Below are positions 61,645 to 64,000 of a DNA stretch of 64,000 bases, piece by piece. Both the position numbers and the translations under genes were made by a program. The stretch is taken from the NCBI RefSeq assembly GCF_000429325.1, contig NZ_AUBQ01000016.1:1-64000 (forward strand), read 5' to 3'. The notes under the pieces were generated by a model. It saw nothing but the letters and a program-made list of their open reading frames with translations. It was not told the origin of the DNA and did not search any database. The stretch is from Fundidesulfovibrio putealis DSM 16056 (GTDB lineage Bacteria; Desulfobacterota; Desulfovibrionia; Desulfovibrionales; Desulfovibrionaceae). The stretch's first letter is position 1. Each line of letters opens with the position of its first letter.

Positions 61645-61899
61645 CTACCGCTCCACCACCTCGTCGAACACGTCCTGAAGCTTGAACTCATTGTAGTAGC
61701 GGCACTCCACGTCCGAGAGAAGTTCCATCACCCGCTCCGCCTGTTCGCGGCAGCCTTCTGGAGCTTCGTCCCTCTTCAGGTACGCGCCCAGCGTCCGCCT
61801 CAGGTCGTCGAAGATGTGGGCGGCTGCCTCCTTGACGACTTCCTTGGAAATGAACTGGGCGTACTGCCGGGAATAGTGCTCGCACGAATTCGAAGTCAT
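61645..61899 (-). CDS. Hypothetical protein, 84 residues
   Basis: The product (MTSNSCEHYSRQYAQFISKE) is helical and acidic with Cys in SCEHYSR, EGCREQ and VECRYYN. It starts 4 bases after the stop of the globin-type kinase, so the two are co-transcribed. No known domain; it could be a partner of that kinase. Confidence 0.65.
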   Translation of the reverse strand: MTSNSCEHYSRQYAQFISKEVVKEAAAHIFDDLRRTLGAYLKRDEAPEGCREQAERVMELLSDVECRYYNEFKLQDVFDEVVER

Positions 61900-61902
61900 A
61901 TT

Positions 61903-63087
61903 CTAGAAATCCTGTTGGGTCTGAAGGTCCGTGCCGTCGATCTGCCCCTTGAGGGGCAGCTTCACGGTGCAGGCCACGCCTTCGGGGGTCTGCTCCAGCG
62001 TCACGCGCCCGAAGCATTTGCGCGCCGCCGCCCTGGCGATGGCCAGGCCGAAGCCGGTGCCTTGTGGTTTTGTCGAATGGAAGGGGAGGAACAACTCGTC
62101 CACCTCGCCTCCCCTGGGGAGTTCGCCGCAGCCCAGGACTATGATGCTCAGGTGCGACGGCGTGGCCTGATCCACGCGGGAGGTGACGGACAGGCTGCGC
62201 TCGGTTGCGGGCATGGCCTGGATGGCGTTCATCAGCACTTCCTTGAAGAGCTCCTTGAGAAGCGCCGGGTCGGCTTCGATCACGGGGTGCTCCGGGGCCA
62301 GGGCGAGCGTTGTCCGCATGCCCTCCGGCCAGTCCGGCCCGGAAGCCAACCCGTCCAGCACCTGCTCCAGGAACGCGATGATGGGCACTTCCTGGAACGT
62401 CGGTTCGGCCATTTCCAGGGAGTTGTAGGTGGATATGTCGCGGGTCAGGCGCTCCAGGCGCAGGGCCTCGTCCAGGATCACCTGGGCCATGCCCTTCACC
62501 TCCGGCCCGCCCGAGCGCATGAGGCGCATGGCCGTGCCGCCGATGATGGTCAGGGGGTTTCTGGTCTGGTGAAACAACCCCTGCAAAAGCGGCTCGGCGC
62601 ACTGGGAGTTGTAGGAGGCGTGGCCCTTGACGCGCACCATGAGGCACAGGTCCAAAAGATCGTTGACGGCGGAGGCCACGGGGCCGCGCTTGTCCAGGGG
62701 CACGTCCTCGCGCACGGCGCGGATGAAGAGCTGGCGGCACTTGACCTCGCCCAGCATCATGTACTGGAGCTCAATGCCCATCCGGGCGGAGTAGACGCCC
62801 TGGCGCCACAGATCGGAGAGGAATTCGTCGTCCCAGGGGCGCGTCCACAGCTCGGAGTACCAGCGGAACCAGAACTCCCTGAGCGTGCCGTTGAAGTACT
62901 CGAGCGTGAGCTCCATCCGGGTGCGGGGCGCGACCTTGCGGAAGAGGCCGTCCAGATAGGCCCCGGCCTTGCGCGCGCGGGAGGAGAGCTTGTCGGCGTA
63001 GGGGCGGATGGCCGTGAGCTTGGTCTCGTCCAGGCCGATTTCCTTGCGGAAGAACTCCAGCCGGGCAAGCGGGATGTCGCCGTTCAT
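61903..63087 (-). CDS. Protoglobin-like sensor histidine kinase
   Basis: The 394-residue protein has an N-terminal globin-type domain (about 1-155, LDETKLTAIRPYADKLSSRA and the GVYSARMGIELQYMMLGEVK helix) followed by an H-box (GLFHQTRNPLTIIGGTAMRL) and a HATPase domain (ELFKEVLMNAIQAMPATERS, GTGFGLAIARAAARK). In heme-binding protoglobins a His precedes the AR-x-G segment; here Ser stands there, so heme binding is doubtful. ATG 63087 (MNGDIPLARLEFF) is chosen for its globin start. Confidence 0.8.
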   Translation of the reverse strand: MNGDIPLARLEFFRKEIGLDETKLTAIRPYADKLSSRARKAGAYLDGLFRKVAPRTRMELTLEYFNGTLREFWFRWYSELWTRPWDDEFLSDLWRQGVYSARMGIELQYMMLGEVKCRQLFIRAVREDVPLDKRGPVASAVNDLLDLCLMVRVKGHASYNSQCAEPLLQGLFHQTRNPLTIIGGTAMRLMRSGGPEVKGMAQVILDEALRLERLTRDISTYNSLEMAEPTFQEVPIIAFLEQVLDGLASGPDWPEGMRTTLALAPEHPVIEADPALLKELFKEVLMNAIQAMPATERSLSVTSRVDQATPSHLSIIVLGCGELPRGGEVDELFLPFHSTKPQGTGFGLAIARAAARKCFGRVTLEQTPEGVACTVKLPLKGQIDGTDLQTQQDF

Positions 63088-63139
63088 GGCCTTGTCTCCT
63101 CTGGGAGCGGAAACCGCGCCGCGCCGGTCGCTGTCGCGG

Positions 63140-64000
63140 TTACTCCGGCAGCTTGAAGGACTGCCCGGCGGCAAAGGCCGAAGCCCAGGCCCAGTGCAGG
63201 TTGTATCCGCCAAGCTGCCCCGTGACGTCCATGACCTCCCCGATGAAGTACAGGTTGGGCGCGGCCAGACTCTCCATGGTTTTGGAGGAGATGGCCTTGG
63301 TGTCCACGCCGCCCGCCGTCACTTCGGCCTTCTTGTATCCGGCCAGCTCCTTGGGGGTGACCTCCCAGGCGGTGAGGCGCTTCACGAGCCACGCGGCCTC
63401 TTCCTTGCGCAGCTGGGCCACGGGCTTGGCGCCCATCTCCGGCGGCACGACCGAAGCCGCCAGCCGCGCGGGCAGAAGCCGCGAGAGGATGGTCTTCACC
63501 TGGGACTTGGTGGTCCTGGCCTTGTTGATGACCTCTTCGGGGGAGACGTTCGGCACGAGGTTAATGCTTATGGGCTTGCCGGGCTGCCAGTAGTTGGAAA
63601 TCTGAAGGATGCTCGGGCCGCTCAGTCCCTTGTGGGTGAAGAGCAGGGCGTCCTCGAAACTGGCGGAGCCGAAACTGACCCGCGCGGGCACGGCGATGCC
63701 GGACAGCGTGGACATCTGCCAGCCGGGGCCGAAGTTCAGCGGCGTGAGCGCCGGGCGCGGCTCCACGAGCTCCATGCCGAAGGTCTCGGCCACGCCGTAG
63801 CCGAAACAGGATGACCCCACCTGGGGCCAGGCCAGACCGCCCGCAGCCACCACGAGGTTGCGCCCCGGCACGGTGCCGCCGGGGTAGGTGACGCGGAACT
63901 CCTCGGTTCGCTCGATGTTCTTTATGCGCACGTCCATGTAGAAGTGGACGCCCGCCTGACGGCAGAGCCTGTCCAGCAGCTCGGCCACGCTCAAGGCTCC
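63140..64000 (-). CDS. HI0933-type NAD(P)/FAD-dependent flavoprotein, C-terminal part
   Basis: The visible 287 residues match the C-terminal two-thirds of the HI0933/YhiN flavoprotein family: VVAAGGLAWPQVGSSCFGYG, EPRPALTPLNFGPGW, FTHKGLSGPSILQISNYW and the closing FIGEVMDVTGQLGGYNLHWA flavin loop. The N-terminal GxGxxG FAD motif lies beyond the window edge. Members bind FAD and may act on tRNA or small substrates, but the reaction is not established. Confidence 0.9.
   Translation of the reverse strand, partial: GALSVAELLDRLCRQAGVHFYMDVRIKNIERTEEFRVTYPGGTVPGRNLVVAAGGLAWPQVGSSCFGYGVAETFGMELVEPRPALTPLNFGPGWQMSTLSGIAVPARVSFGSASFEDALLFTHKGLSGPSILQISNYWQPGKPISINLVPNVSPEEVINKARTTKSQVKTILSRLLPARLAASVVPPEMGAKPVAQLRKEEAAWLVKRLTAWEVTPKELAGYKKAEVTAGGVDTKAISSKTMESLAAPNLYFIGEVMDVTGQLGGYNLHWAWASAFAAGQSFKLPE

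Overview
The window looks like the chromosome of a high-GC, anaerobic Desulfovibrionales-type bacterium. This is an inference from gene content: TRAP and BMP-type ABC transporters, a butyrate kinase, many orphan PAS and globin-type histidine kinases, a HesB-like selenoprotein next to a cysteine paralogue, and small genes that I associate with Desulfovibrio-like genomes. No rRNA and no complete tRNA gene lies in the window.

Positions 1 to about 10,720 are the right part of an integrative, mobilizable element. Read leftward from its right end it contains: a 3' fragment of an initiator tRNA-Met gene (attachment site), a tyrosine integrase flanked by short TGATACCC repeats, a HigBA-like toxin-antitoxin pair, one unknown AT-rich cargo gene, a small HTH protein, a DUF3987 protein, a candidate oriT, a MobC/relaxase/MobB-like mobilization module, a three-gene AT-rich cassette, and the end of an IS21-family insertion sequence that leaves the window. 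The cassette (363-4002) encodes a thymidylate-synthase-fold protein without the catalytic cysteine, a class I SAM methyltransferase and a large D12-like methyltransferase with a DAPY catalytic motif. I do not recognise this combination as any described system; it is the best candidate here for something new, perhaps DNA or nucleotide modification tied to defence.

Positions 10,720 to 31,700 are host chromosome. First comes a gene-poor stretch with a few small genes. Then come a cytosolic 'substrate-binding protein' plus G3E GTPase plus ABC ATPase trio with no permease, a 34-residue membrane peptide, a cysteine-rich small-domain protein, several exported proteins, a divergent MFS / TetR-RND efflux locus, a cyclase-family hydrolase, an M20 peptidase and greA.

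Positions 31,800 to 44,400 hold a polar amino acid ABC operon (its permease carries an N-terminal helical-repeat extension), butyrate kinase, a TRAP dicarboxylate-type operon, threonine aldolase, a GAF/HD-GYP protein with a receiver protein, the Sec/Cys HesB-like pair, and pyrR with a lipoprotein.

Positions 44,400 to 60,150 are almost entirely on the minus strand: a TPR protein, argB, hslVU, a macro-domain protein, an M16 peptidase, and a BMP-type purine/nucleoside ABC transporter with a linked phosphoribosyltransferase. The two permease genes of that transporter are separated by about 4 kb carrying a NarX/NarL-like two-component pair, a degenerate NifU-like protein, a small membrane protein and a methyltransferase. 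Two near-identical palindromes precede two of the minus-strand operons in this insert. The last 4 kb carry two more soluble histidine kinases and the C-terminal part of an HI0933-type flavoprotein.

A 54-bp palindromic repeat appears three times between genes (19.2, 28.1 and 61.5 kb), and other GC-rich hairpin repeats follow the two SBP genes at 32.6 and 38.6 kb.
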